Part shown: piece by piece, positions 24,349-34,400 of the stretch
Numbering within the stretch: the first letter of the stretch is position 1
How the letters are laid out: the number at the start of each line of letters is the position of its first letter
Assembly (NCBI RefSeq): GCF_006228125.1
Contig: NZ_VDFY01000154.1
Span: forward strand, 1-64,000
Source: Micromonospora orduensis
GTDB lineage: Bacteria; Actinomycetota; Actinomycetes; Mycobacteriales; Micromonosporaceae
Reading direction: 5' to 3'
DNA: 64,000 nt
Position numbers and translations under genes: made by a program
The notes under the pieces: generated by a model
Told to the model about the DNA's origin: nothing
The model's database searches: none
What the model saw: the letters and a program-made list of their open reading frames with translations, nothing else

Positions 24349-26264
24349 ACGCCGCGTTGTGGGCACTGGTCGTCCTCCCGGCCGTCGCCGGGGGGACGCT
24401 GCTGCTGGGCGGGCGGCGGGTCGACCGGGCCGCCCCCGCGCTGGCGCTGACCGTGGCCGCGCTGGTGGCGGCCCTGGCCGTGGCGGTGGCGCTGGGCCGG
24501 CCGGGCGTCGACGCGCCGTTCCTGGCCGGCGGCCGGTGGGGCCTGGCCGTCGACGGGCTCGCCGCCCTCGTCGTACCGACGGTGGCCGCCGTGGCGCTGC
24601 TGGTGCTGGCGTACGCCGCCGCCGAGATCCACCGGGACCGCTCCCGGTTCCACGGGCTGATGCTGGTGTTCCTCGCCGCGGTGCTGCTCACCGCCACCGC
24701 GACGACGCTACCCGTGCTGCTGCTGGGCTGGGAGATCATGGGCGCGATGTCGTACGCGCTGATCGCGTACCACTGGCGGCGCGACGACGCGGTCGCGGCG
24801 GGTGCCACCGCGTTCCTCGCCACCCGCGCCGGCGACCTCGGGCTCTACCTGACCGCGGGTGCCGGACTGGCCGGCGGCACACTCGACCTGACCGGGCTCG
24901 CCGGGCTGCCTCCCGGGTGGCGGGACGTGGCCACCGTAGGCGTGTTGGCCGCCGGCTTCGGCAAGGCGGCCCAGTTGCCGTTCTCGTTCTGGCTGTCGCG
25001 GGCCATGCTCGGCCCGAGCCCGGTCAGCGCGCTGCTGCACTCCGCCGCCATGGTGGCGATGGGCGGCTACCTGCTCGTCCGCCTGCACCCGCTGCTCGTC
25101 GCGACCGGCTGGGCGGTGGACGTGGCCGCCTGGGGCGGAGCGCTCACCGCCCTGGCGCTCGGCGCGGTCGCGCTCGCCCAGACCGACCTGAAGCAACTGC
25201 TGGCCGCCTCCACCAGCGCCCAACTCGGGTACGTGGTGCTGGGCGCCGCCGTCGCCCCGGCCGGCGCCGTCGCGCACCTGATCGGCCACGCGGCCACCAA
25301 GGCGCTGCTGTTCCTCGCCGCCGGGGCGTGGCTGACCGCGCTCGGCACCCGGCGGCTGTCCGCGCTACGCGGCGCGGGCCGCCGCCACCCGCTGGTGGGG
25401 GTCGTGTTCGCGGTGGGCGCCCTGGCGCTGGCCGGGGTGCCGCCGCTGGCGTTGTGGGCCACCAAGGACGTGGTTCTCGCTGGCGCCCGCGAGCGGTCCC
25501 CGGCGCTGTACCTGGTCGGTCTGGCCGGCGCCCTGCTCGCGGCCCTCTACGCCGGCCGGGCGCTCGCCCTGGTCCTGCGTCCGGTCCCGTCCGGGGCCGA
25601 GTCCGGGTACGACACCGAGCGCGACGGCACCCGCGAGGTGACCGCCGGGCAGCGGGTCCCGCTGATGCCGTTGGCGGTAGGGGCGGCCGTGCTCGGCACC
25701 CTGGCGCTGCCGCCGCTGTCCCGGGTGGTGGCCGACGCCGTCGGGTCCGGTCCGGCACCGCCGACAGGCGGCGCTGAGCTGGTCCTGTCCGGCCTGCTCG
25801 CGGTCGCCGGCGTGACGCTGGCGGTCGCCGCGCCGGCCCGGCTGCCGGCCCCGACCTGGGCGCGAACCTGGCTGGGGCTCGACCCGGCGGCCCGGCTGCT
25901 GGTGGTCCGGCCGACCCTGGCGCTGGCCCGGGGGCTGGCCCGGTTCGACGACCGCGTGCTCGACCGGGCCGTGCACGCCGTCCCGCGCGCGGCCCTCGGC
26001 GCGGCCCGGGGGCTCGCCCGGTTCGACGACGCCGGACTCGACCGGGGAGTCACCGCCCTGCCGACAGTGACCCGGCGGGTCGCGGTCGCTCTGGCCCGGG
26101 TGGACGACCACGGGGTGGACGCCCTGGTGCGCCGGCTCGCCCGGGCGGCCCGCCGACTCGGTGTGCTGGCCCGCCGGCCGCAGACCGGCCTGATCCACCA
26201 GTACTACGTCCAGCTGGTCCTCGCGCTGGGTGCCGCCGTGCTGATCCTGCTGCTGGCGAGGTGA
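24345..26264 (+). CDS. nuoL: NADH-quinone oxidoreductase subunit L with a repeated C-terminal insertion
   Basis: 639 residues. A Mrp-type proton channel subunit with LGWEIMGAMSYALIAYHWRR, GFGKAAQLPFSFWLSRAMLG, PSPVSALLHSAAMVAMGGYL and the pump lysines (for example TDLKQLLAASTSAQLGYV and GHAATKALLF). After about residue 520, where NuoL normally has its lateral helix, there are three imperfect repeats built on LARGLARFDDRVLDRAV, ARGLARFDDAGLDRGV and ALARVDDHGVDALV, followed by a final helix (YYVQLVLALGAAVLILL). The repeats likely make an amphipathic brace unlike the standard one. Starts at ATG 24345 in the nuoK stop. Confidence 0.93.
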   Translation: MNAALWALVVLPAVAGGTLLLGGRRVDRAAPALALTVAALVAALAVAVALGRPGVDAPFLAGGRWGLAVDGLAALVVPTVAAVALLVLAYAAAEIHRDRSRFHGLMLVFLAAVLLTATATTLPVLLLGWEIMGAMSYALIAYHWRRDDAVAAGATAFLATRAGDLGLYLTAGAGLAGGTLDLTGLAGLPPGWRDVATVGVLAAGFGKAAQLPFSFWLSRAMLGPSPVSALLHSAAMVAMGGYLLVRLHPLLVATGWAVDVAAWGGALTALALGAVALAQTDLKQLLAASTSAQLGYVVLGAAVAPAGAVAHLIGHAATKALLFLAAGAWLTALGTRRLSALRGAGRRHPLVGVVFAVGALALAGVPPLALWATKDVVLAGARERSPALYLVGLAGALLAALYAGRALALVLRPVPSGAESGYDTERDGTREVTAGQRVPLMPLAVGAAVLGTLALPPLSRVVADAVGSGPAPPTGGAELVLSGLLAVAGVTLAVAAPARLPAPTWARTWLGLDPAARLLVVRPTLALARGLARFDDRVLDRAVHAVPRAALGAARGLARFDDAGLDRGVTALPTVTRRVAVALARVDDHGVDALVRRLARAARRLGVLARRPQTGLIHQYYVQLVLALGAAVLILLLAR

Positions 26265-26267
26265 CCC

Positions 26268-27749
26268 GTGCTGTCCCTGATCGTCTTCACACCGCTGGTG
26301 GCGGCCGTGCTCCTGCTGCCCTGGCGGGGCCTGCCGGCGCGGGCGGTGTCGTGGATCTGGATCGCGGTCACCGGCGTCGAGGTCGCGGCGGTGCTCGCCC
26401 TGTGGTGGGCGTACCCGGGGGAGGGGTTCGCGCACGAGGTGGACCGGCCGTGGATCCCGGGCGCCGGGGCCGGCTACCACGTCGGGGTGGACGGGCTGTC
26501 CCTGCCGCTGCTCGCCCTCACCACTGTCGTCTTCGCCGCCTGCGCGGTGTACTCGCTGCGTCGCCAGCGCCGGCCACGCCAGTTCGCCGCGCTCTTCCTC
26601 GCCCTGCAGACGAGCTGCCTGGGGCTGTTCGTCGCGCTCGACCTGATCCTGTTCTTCGTCTTCTTCGATCTGTCCATCGTGGGCATGTACGCGGTGATCG
26701 CCGGTTGGGGGCACGGCCCGCAGGCCCGCCGTTCGGCGCTGACGTTCTTCCTGTACACGTTCCTCGGCTCGCTGGCGCTGCTGCTGGGCTTCATCGGTCT
26801 CTCCGTCGCCGCCCGACCGCACACCTTCGACATGGTGGCCCTGACCCGGGACCCGCCGACCCAGGGCGTGGCCGGTGCGCTGGTGCTGCTGGCGGTCCTG
26901 CTCGGGCTGGCGATCAAGACGCCGACGTTCCCGTTCCACACCTGGCTGCCTCCGGCGCACACCGACGCCCCGGCCGCCGGTTCGGCCGTGCTGGCCGGGA
27001 TCCTGCTCAAGATGGGCACGTACGGGTTCGTGCGCATCGCCATGCCGATGCTGCCCGACGCCTGGCGGCGCTACGCCTGGGCGGTCGTCGTGGTCGGCGT
27101 GGTGAGCGTGCTCTACGGGGCGCTGGTGGCGCTCGCCCAGACCAACTTCAAGCGGATGGTCGCGTACACCTCGGTCAACCACATGGGGTACGTGGTGCTG
27201 GCTGTCGGCGCGGCCGGCCTGGTCGCCGGCTCGGACGCGCAGGCCCGCGCGGTCGCGGTGACCGGCGCGGTCACCCAGATGGTCAGCCACGGGCTCATCA
27301 CGTCCGCGTTGTTCCTGCTCGCTGGCGTCCTGTACGACCGTGGCGGCACCTACCAGATGGACGCCTACGGCGGGTTGGCCGGTGACACACCCCGGTTCGC
27401 CGCGCTGACCGCGGTGGCGGCGTTCGCCAGCCTCGGGCTGCCCGGCTTCTCCGGGTTCATCGCCGAATTCCAGATCTTCGCCGGCAGTCTGGGCTCCGCG
27501 CCGGTGGCGGTGGCGTTCGCGCTGCCCGGCGTCCTCATCACCGCGGCCCTGTTCCTGTGGGCGCTGCACCGGATCTTCCTCGGTCCGGCCCGGCACCGCC
27601 TGTCCGCGACGGCCGACGTGACCGCCGCCGAGATCGCGGCGGTGCTGCCGCTGCTGGCGCTCGCGCTGCTCCTCGGCGTCTTCCCCCGACTGTTGCTGGA
27701 CGTGGTGGAACCCGCCGCCCGGGCGGTCACCGACCTGGTGGCCCGGTGA
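26268..27749 (+). CDS. nuoM: NADH-quinone oxidoreductase subunit M
   Basis: 493 residues, 13-14 membrane helices, from GTG 26268. Typical NuoM sequence: LLALTTVVFAACAVYSLRRQ, IKTPTFPFHTWLPPAHTDAP, GSAVLAGILLKMGTYGFVRI and ALAQTNFKRMVAYTSVNHMG (broken-helix lysine). It is one of the three antiporter-like proton channels of complex I. It follows nuoL by 3 nt and ends in the GTGA start of nuoN. Confidence 0.94.
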   Translation: MLSLIVFTPLVAAVLLLPWRGLPARAVSWIWIAVTGVEVAAVLALWWAYPGEGFAHEVDRPWIPGAGAGYHVGVDGLSLPLLALTTVVFAACAVYSLRRQRRPRQFAALFLALQTSCLGLFVALDLILFFVFFDLSIVGMYAVIAGWGHGPQARRSALTFFLYTFLGSLALLLGFIGLSVAARPHTFDMVALTRDPPTQGVAGALVLLAVLLGLAIKTPTFPFHTWLPPAHTDAPAAGSAVLAGILLKMGTYGFVRIAMPMLPDAWRRYAWAVVVVGVVSVLYGALVALAQTNFKRMVAYTSVNHMGYVVLAVGAAGLVAGSDAQARAVAVTGAVTQMVSHGLITSALFLLAGVLYDRGGTYQMDAYGGLAGDTPRFAALTAVAAFASLGLPGFSGFIAEFQIFAGSLGSAPVAVAFALPGVLITAALFLWALHRIFLGPARHRLSATADVTAAEIAAVLPLLALALLLGVFPRLLLDVVEPAARAVTDLVAR

Positions 27750-29155
27750 ACGAGCGTCCGCTCGCCCTGTTGCCGGAGTTGCTCCTGCTCGTCGGCGCGG
27801 TCACCACGCTGCTCACCGGGGCGTTCCTGCCCCGGGGTCGACAGTGGGTGGCCCGGCTGATCGCCGTCGGGGCGCTGCTCGCGGCCGTCCTCGCCGCGCT
27901 GCCCGCCGTGGGCGAGCGGTCCACCGTGTACGCGCACAGCTACGCCCTCGATCCGGCGACGACGGCGGCCCGGTTGCTGATCCCGCTGGCCGGGCTGCTG
28001 GTGGTCGGGATCGCCGCCGGCCGGGTTGCCGGCAACCGGCGGGAGACCGAGTTCTACGTGCTGACGCTGCTCGCCGTGCTCGGCGCGGTGCTGCTCGCCG
28101 GGGCGTCGGACCTGCTGCTGCTGGCCGTGGCGTACCTGCTGTCGTCGGTGCCGCTGGCCGGGCTGGCCGGCTGGGGGCGGGACCGGCGAGGTGCCGAGGC
28201 GGCGCTCAAGGTCTACCTGATGGGCGCGCTGGCCGGGGTCGGCCTGCTGGCCGGCGCGGCGCTGCTGATCGCGCTCGGCGGCGGGGCGAGCGACTACGAC
28301 CGGCTGGCCGCCGGGCTGGCCGGGGCGCCGAGCCCCGCCGTCGCCGTCGGGGTGGTCGGGGTGCTGGCCGGCCTGCTGTTCAAGATCGGCGCGGTGCCCG
28401 GCCACTTCTGGGTACCCGACGCGGTGCAGGGCGCCTCGATCCCGGCCGGCGCGCTGCTGACCACCGTGCCGAAGCTCGGTGGCCTGCTGGCGGCGTACCG
28501 GCTGTTCGCCGTGGCGGTGCCCGCCGACGTGGTCGACTGGCCGCTGCTGGTCGCGGTGCTCGCGGCGGTCACCATGACGCTTGGCAACTTCGCCGCGTTC
28601 GGCCAGGCGGACCCGCGCCGGCTGCTCGCGTACTCCACCGTGGCGCAGGTGGGTTACCTGCTGATGGCCGTCGCGGTCGCCGGCCGCGCGGAGCGCGCTC
28701 TGCCGGCCCTGCTGGTCTACCTCGCCGGGTACGCGGTGACGAACCTGGGGGCGTTCGCGGTGCTGGCCGCCGAGCCGCACGACACCCTCGACGACTACCT
28801 CGGGCTGGCCCGCCGCCGGCCCTGGCTCGCCGCGGCGCTGGCGATCTGCCTGCTGGGGCTCGTGGGCACACCGCCCACGGCGGTCTTCGCCGGCAAGCTG
28901 ACGGTGTTCACGGTCGCCTGGGACGGCGGGCTGGCGTGGCTGGTCGTCGTCGCCGCGGTGAACACCGTGGCCAGTCTCTTCTACTACCTGCGCTGGCTGG
29001 TGCCCGCGTACACCCCGGTGGGTCGGTGCCCGGCTGCCCGCGACCGTGACCGGCCGCTGGCGGCGGTGAGTGTGGCGGCGGCCGGCGCGGCGCTGTTCGG
29101 CGCGGCGGTGACCGTGCCGCTGTACCCGCTGGTGGCGCAGACCCTCCAGCGTTGA
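27746..29155 (+). CDS. nuoN: NADH-quinone oxidoreductase subunit N
   Basis: 469 residues, about 14 membrane helices, from GTG 27746. Signature stretches include EAALKVYLMGALAGVGLLAG, LLFKIGAVPGHFWVPDAVQG, ASIPAGALLTTVPKLGGLLA and AFGQADPRRLLAYSTVAQVG. It is the third antiporter-like proton channel and closes the membrane-arm operon. No genes for NuoC, D, E, F, G or I are found before or after it in the window. Confidence 0.93.
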   Translation: MNERPLALLPELLLLVGAVTTLLTGAFLPRGRQWVARLIAVGALLAAVLAALPAVGERSTVYAHSYALDPATTAARLLIPLAGLLVVGIAAGRVAGNRRETEFYVLTLLAVLGAVLLAGASDLLLLAVAYLLSSVPLAGLAGWGRDRRGAEAALKVYLMGALAGVGLLAGAALLIALGGGASDYDRLAAGLAGAPSPAVAVGVVGVLAGLLFKIGAVPGHFWVPDAVQGASIPAGALLTTVPKLGGLLAAYRLFAVAVPADVVDWPLLVAVLAAVTMTLGNFAAFGQADPRRLLAYSTVAQVGYLLMAVAVAGRAERALPALLVYLAGYAVTNLGAFAVLAAEPHDTLDDYLGLARRRPWLAAALAICLLGLVGTPPTAVFAGKLTVFTVAWDGGLAWLVVVAAVNTVASLFYYLRWLVPAYTPVGRCPAARDRDRPLAAVSVAAAGAALFGAAVTVPLYPLVAQTLQR

Positions 29156-29210
29156 CCGCCGGGCGGCTCGGTTGACCCCGACCGGAGCGGGTCTTCACCG
29201 GTCGGGACGA

Positions 29211-29453
29211 GTGAGTGTTTCGGCGGCGGCCCGCCGGGTAGCCGGCGGCCTCGGGAAGGTGGTGGGTCGGGTGAATCTCGGCAAGATCGGTGACGTGATG
29301 GTGGGCACGGCGGGTGACGTCGCCGGCAGCGTGGTGGACCCGAAGGCGGGCCTCGGGAAACTGCGTTCGGCGATCACGCCGCGCGCGGTGGCCCTGCTCG
29401 GTGGCGGACTGCTCCTCGGTTACCTGGTGGCCCGGCCCCGGCGCCGGTCCTGA
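29211..29453 (+). CDS. Small hypothetical protein with a C-terminal membrane helix
   Basis: 80 residues if GTG 29211 is used (TTG 29172 would add 13). The N-terminal part is basic and Gly/Val-rich (LGKVVGRVNLGKIGDVMVG, then TAGDVAGSVVDPKAGLGKLR), ending in one hydrophobic helix (AVALLGGGLLLGYLVA) and an Arg-rich tail. Function unknown. It lies 55 bp after nuoN and could be the last gene of that operon. No convincing ribosome-binding site, so the gene is only probable. Confidence 0.5.
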   Translation: MSVSAAARRVAGGLGKVVGRVNLGKIGDVMVGTAGDVAGSVVDPKAGLGKLRSAITPRAVALLGGGLLLGYLVARPRRRS

Positions 29454-29526
29454 CGCCGGTCAGCCGCAAGCCGGCGGATCTGCAGGGCTGCGGGTGACGG
29501 CATCCGGAAACCCGTCGCCCTGGTCG

Positions 29527-29551
29527 GTTTGTGGGCCGGGTAGGCGGGTAG
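29527..29551 (+). promoter_or_regulatory. Candidate SigB-type promoter
   Basis: GTTT, 15 bp, GGGTAG, about 110 bp upstream of the ThDP-enzyme start. A second GGGTAG (29538-29543) lies 8 bp upstream within the spacer. Same layout as the sites at 8798 and 39408. Confidence 0.5.
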
Positions 29552-29663
29552 CCGCCGCCGTGTCCGTCCTGGTCCGTCGTGTCCCGTACGGCGGGTGAGC
29601 GCTGCCGTGCGGCGGCGGGAGCGGGAGGAGGACGGGACGAACCCCCGGGACGAGGAGGACGAC

Positions 29664-31430
29664 GTGCAGGAGATCGTGGGCGAGAGCCTGGCCCGACGCC
29701 TGGTGGAGTGGGGGGTCGACACCGTGTTCGGCCTGCCCGGCGACGGCATCAACGGCCTGATGGAGGGCTTCCGCCGGCAGCGGGAGAAGTTGCGGTTCGT
29801 GCTGGTGCACCACGAGGAGGCGGCGGCGTTCATGGCCACCGGCTACGCCAAGGCCACCGGCCGACTGGGGGTCTGCTGCGCCACCTCCGGCCCCGGAGCG
29901 ATTCATCTGCTCAACGGGCTCTACGACGCGAAGCTCGATCACGTGCCGGTGTTGGCGCTCACCGGAATGCAGGAGACCTCGGTGCTGGGCTCGCACTACC
30001 AGCAGGAGGTGCACACCACCCAGCTGTACCAGGACGTGGCGTCGTACAACCTCATGGTCACCAATCCGCAGCAGATGCCGGCGGTGGTGGACCTGGCGAT
30101 CCGCGACGCGTTGAGCAAGCGGACGGTGGCGCACCTGACGTTTCCCAACGACGTCCAGGTCGCGGCGGCCGACGAGGACCCGTACCGGCACGTCAGCCCG
30201 GGCAAGCCGCCGATGAGCGCGGCGGTGGTGTCGTATCCGCAGCTGCCGGCGGACCCGCGGGAGCTGGCGAAGGCGGCCGAGGTGCTCAGGGCCGGCCGGA
30301 AGGTCGCCATGCTGGTGGGTGTCGGTGCGCGTGGCGCTCGCGCGGAGGTCCTCGCGGTGGCCGAGGCACTGGCCAGCCCCATCGTCAAGACGCTGCCGGG
30401 CAAGCTGGTGGTGCCCGATGACCACCCGCTGACCACGGGCGGGCTCGGCCTGCTCGGCACCGCGCCGAGCGAGGAGCTGATGGAGGAGTGCGACACCCTG
30501 CTGATGGTGGGCACCTCCTTCCCGTACGCGAAGTACCTGCCCGGCCCGGGGCAGGCGAAGGTGGTGCAGATCGACGTCGATCCGAGCCTGATCGGGATGC
30601 GCCTGCCGGTCGACGCTCCCATCTGCGCGGACGCGCGCCTGGCGCTGCGGGACCTGCTGCCGATGCTCGACCACGGACCGGACCGCTCGTTCCTGGAGAA
30701 GTACCAGCGCAAGATGGGCGACTGGCGCGCGGAGATGACCAGCCTGGTGGACCCGCGGCGGTCGCCGATCGCGCCGCAGTACCTGATGGGCTGCATCGAC
30801 GAGGCCGCCGCCGCCGATGCCATCCTGACCTGCGACTCCGGCACGATCGCCACCTGGTCGGCCCGGCACTGGACGATTCGTGGCGATCGGGAGTTCTACC
30901 TGTCGGGCAACCTGGCGACGATGGCGCCCGGCCTGCCGTACGCGATCGCCATGCAGCACGCCTATCCGGGCCGGCAGGTGATCGCGTTCGTCGGCGACGG
31001 CGGCTTCGCGATGCTGATGGCCGAGTTCCTCACCGCGGTCCGGCACGACCTGCCGATCAAGGTGGTGATCAACAACAACAACTCGTACGGGCAGATCCTG
31101 TGGGAGCAGATCATCCTCGGCTACCCCGAGTACGCGGTGCGGCACCGCCAGCCGGAGGCGGACTTCTCGACGTGGGCGCGCGGCTGCGGCGCGTTCGGGG
31201 TCAAGGTGACCGACGCGAAGGCGCTGCCGGGCGCGATCCGGGAAGCGCTCGCGCACCCGGGCCCGGCGCTGGTGGACTGCGACGTCAACCCCAACGAACC
31301 GCCGATGCCCGGAAAGATCAAGTATGACCAGGCCAAGCACTTCACCGAGGCGTTCCTCCGCGGCCAACCGCACAAGGTCGCCACCCTCGCCACCGTCGCC
31401 CGCGACAAGTTCAACGAGCTGCGTCCATGA
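29664..31430 (+). CDS. ThDP-dependent enzyme, pyruvate oxidase/pyruvate:quinone oxidoreductase-like
   Basis: 588 residues from GTG 29664, preceded by CGAGGAGGAC (GTG 29595 is possible). Three domains of the acetolactate synthase/PoxB superfamily: the Pyr domain with catalytic Glu in VLVHHEEAAAFMATGYAKAT; a middle domain; and the PP domain with the ThDP motif GDGGFAMLMAEFLTAVRHD ending in NNNNSYGQI. Related enzymes decarboxylate pyruvate and pass electrons to quinone or O2. The start of the operon is marked by the promoter-like site at 29527, and ATGA coupling joins it to the FAD/Fe-S protein. Substrate not certain: acetolactate synthase, oxalyl-CoA decarboxylase and sulphoacetaldehyde enzymes share the fold. 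Confidence 0.85.
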   Translation: MQEIVGESLARRLVEWGVDTVFGLPGDGINGLMEGFRRQREKLRFVLVHHEEAAAFMATGYAKATGRLGVCCATSGPGAIHLLNGLYDAKLDHVPVLALTGMQETSVLGSHYQQEVHTTQLYQDVASYNLMVTNPQQMPAVVDLAIRDALSKRTVAHLTFPNDVQVAAADEDPYRHVSPGKPPMSAAVVSYPQLPADPRELAKAAEVLRAGRKVAMLVGVGARGARAEVLAVAEALASPIVKTLPGKLVVPDDHPLTTGGLGLLGTAPSEELMEECDTLLMVGTSFPYAKYLPGPGQAKVVQIDVDPSLIGMRLPVDAPICADARLALRDLLPMLDHGPDRSFLEKYQRKMGDWRAEMTSLVDPRRSPIAPQYLMGCIDEAAAADAILTCDSGTIATWSARHWTIRGDREFYLSGNLATMAPGLPYAIAMQHAYPGRQVIAFVGDGGFAMLMAEFLTAVRHDLPIKVVINNNNSYGQILWEQIILGYPEYAVRHRQPEADFSTWARGCGAFGVKVTDAKALPGAIREALAHPGPALVDCDVNPNEPPMPGKIKYDQAKHFTEAFLRGQPHKVATLATVARDKFNELRP

Positions 31431-34400
31431 ACGACGTATTCCTGCCCGAACCCGTCCTGCGCCCGCCCGAACCGATCGACGACCTCGACCTGAGCGCCCT
31501 CGCCGCCGACTTGCGCGACGAGGTCGACGGGGAGGTCCGCTTCGACGCCGGCTCCCGCGCCGCGTACTCCACCGACGCCTCCAACTACCGGCAGGTGCCG
31601 CTCGGGGTCGTGGTGCCCCGCACCGTGGAGGCGGCGGTCGCCGCCGTCGCGGTGTGCCGCCGCCACCAGGCGCCGCTGACCTCGCGCGGCGGCGGCACCA
31701 GCCTCGCCGGTGAGTGCACCAACACCGCCGTGGTGCTGGACTGGTCGAAGTACTGCCACCGGCTGATCGAGGTCGACGAACAGACGCGGACCTGCCTGGT
31801 CGAGCCGGGCATCGTGCTCGACGAACTCAACGCCGAGCTCAAGCCGACCGGGCTGGAGTACGGACCGCGTCCGGCCACCCACAACCACTGCACGCTGGGC
31901 GGCATGCTCGGCAACAACTCCTGCGGTGCCACCGCCCAGCGCACCGGCAAGGTGGTCGACAACGTCGTGGAGCTGGAGGTGCTGCTCTACGACGGCACCC
32001 GCATGTGGGTGGGGGAGACCACCGACGACGAGTACGACCGGATCCAGCGCGACGGTGGCCGCAAGGCGCACATCTACCGGCAGTTGCGGGCGCTGCGCGA
32101 CGAGTACCTGGCCGACATCCGCACCCGCTATCCGGACATCCCGCGTCGGGTCTCCGGCTACAACCTGGACAGCCTGCTGCCCGAGAAGACCTTCCACGTC
32201 GCCCAGGCCCTGGTCGGCTCCGAAGGGACACTGGTCACCATCCTGCGGGCGCGACTGAAGCTGGTGCCGATCGTCAAGGCACAGGCGATGGTCTTCCTCA
32301 GCTACCCGGACATCGCCTCCGCCGGAGACGACGTACCGCGGATCCTGGAACACCAGCCGATCGCGCTCGAAGGCATCGACGACAAGCTGGTCAGCTTCGA
32401 GCGGCGCAAGAGCCTGCACCCACACGCCCTGCGGGAGCTACCTCCCGGCGGCGCCTGGCTGATGGTCCAGCTCGGGGGCGAGACGCCGCAGGAGGCGCGG
32501 GCGGCGGCCGAGCGTCTCATCGCCTCGGTCCGTCGGGACGGCGGGCCGCGGGCGCACGAGTTCGCCGACCCCGCCGACGAGAAACGGATGTGGGGAGTCC
32601 GGGACTCCGCGCTCGGCGCCACCGCGCACGTGCCGGACGCGGACAACACCTGGCCCGGTTGGGAGGACTCCGCCGTCGCTCCGCGGCGGCTCGGCGACTA
32701 CCTGCGTGACCTGCAGCGACTCTACCGGGAGTACGGCTACGAGCAGGCGTCCCTGTATGGACACTTCGGGCAGGGGTGCGTGCACACCCGCATTCCGTTC
32801 CAGCTGCGTACCGCCGACGGGATCAGGGATTTCCGGTCCTTCATCGAGCGCGCCGCCGATCTGGTGGTCTCCTACGGCGGCTCGTTCTCCGGGGAACACG
32901 GCGACGGGCAGGCGCGGGGCGAACTGCTGCCCAAGATGTACGGCGATCGGCTGACCAGGGCGTTCGGCCAGTTCAAGGCGATCTTCGACCCGGACGATCG
33001 GATGAACCCGGGCAAGGTGGTGCCGCCGTACCGGCTGGACAGCCACCTGCGGCTCGGCGCCGACTACGACCACGGCGCGGTCGAGACCGCCTTCGCCTAC
33101 CCGGACGACGGCGGCAGCTTCGGCAACGCGGTGCTGCGCTGCGTGGGGGTCGGCAAGTGCCGCCGCCACGAGGGGGGAGTGATGTGCCCCTCCTACATGG
33201 TCACCCGCGAGGAGGAGCACTCCACCCGGGGCCGGTCCCGGCTGCTGTTCGAGATGCTCGACGGCACCGCCCGCGGCGGCACGATCGGCGACGGCTGGCG
33301 CTCGGAGGCGGTGCGGGACGCCCTCGACCTCTGCCTGGCCTGCAAGGGGTGCAAGGCCGACTGCCCGGTGAACGTGGACATGGCCACCTACAAGGCCGAG
33401 TTCCTGCACCACCACTACGCCCGCCGCCTGCGCCCCCGCGCCCACTACTCGATGGGCTGGCTGCCGCTGGTGGCCACCGTCGCCGCCCGGCTGCCACGTA
33501 CGGTCAACGCGCTGGCTCAGGCCCCCGGGCTGAACCGGCTCGCGAAGGCCGTCGGTGGCATCGACAAGCGCCGTGACATCCCGGCGTTCGCCCCAGAGTC
33601 GTTCCAACACTGGTTCGCCCACCGCACCCCCAGCGGCGACGGCTCGCGCGGGGAGGTGCTGCTCTGGCCGGACACGTTCACCAACCACTTCCACCCGGGG
33701 GTGGCGCGCGCCGCGGTGGAGGTCCTGGAGACCGCCGGCTGGCGGGTACGAGTGCCGGAACAGTCGGTGTGCTGCGGGCTGACCTGGATCTCCACGGGGC
33801 AACTCGGCGTCGCCAAGCGGGTGCTGCGTCGCAGCACCGACGTGCTGCGCCCGCACCTGCGCGCCGGCACGCGGATCGTGGGGTTGGAGCCGAGCTGCAC
33901 GGCGGTGTTCCGCAGCGACGCCCACGAGCTGTTCCCGGCCGACGACGACGTGACCCGGCTGCGGGAGCAGGCCGTCACCCTCGCCGAGCTGTTGCACGAC
34001 CACAGCCCGGGTTGGCAGCCGCCGCGGGTCGAGGCACACGCCCTGATCCAGACCCACTGCCACCACCACGCGATTCTCGGCACCGCCGCCGACCAGGCGC
34101 TGCTGTCCGCCGCCGGCGTGGACGCGGAGTTCCTGGATTCGGGCTGCTGCGGTCTGGCGGGAAACTTCGGCTTCGAGGAGGGGCACTTCGAGGTATCGGA
34201 GGCGTGCGCGGAGCGGGTGCTGCTGCCCGCCGTCCGGGACGCTGCCGAGACCGACGTGATCCTCGCCGACGGCTTCAGCTGCCGCACCCAGGTCGAGCAG
34301 AGCGCCTCCGGCGGGCGGTCGGCCATCCACCTGGCCGAACTGCTGCGCGCGGGCCTGCACGACGACACCGTGCCGCGCCGGCCGGAGCGGAACTGGGGTG

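Noticed and set aside
25365-27596. 743-codon open frame on the minus strand
   Set aside because: Antisense to nuoL/nuoM; Gln/Arg/Gly/His-rich product typical of a GC-rich shadow frame, no domain.
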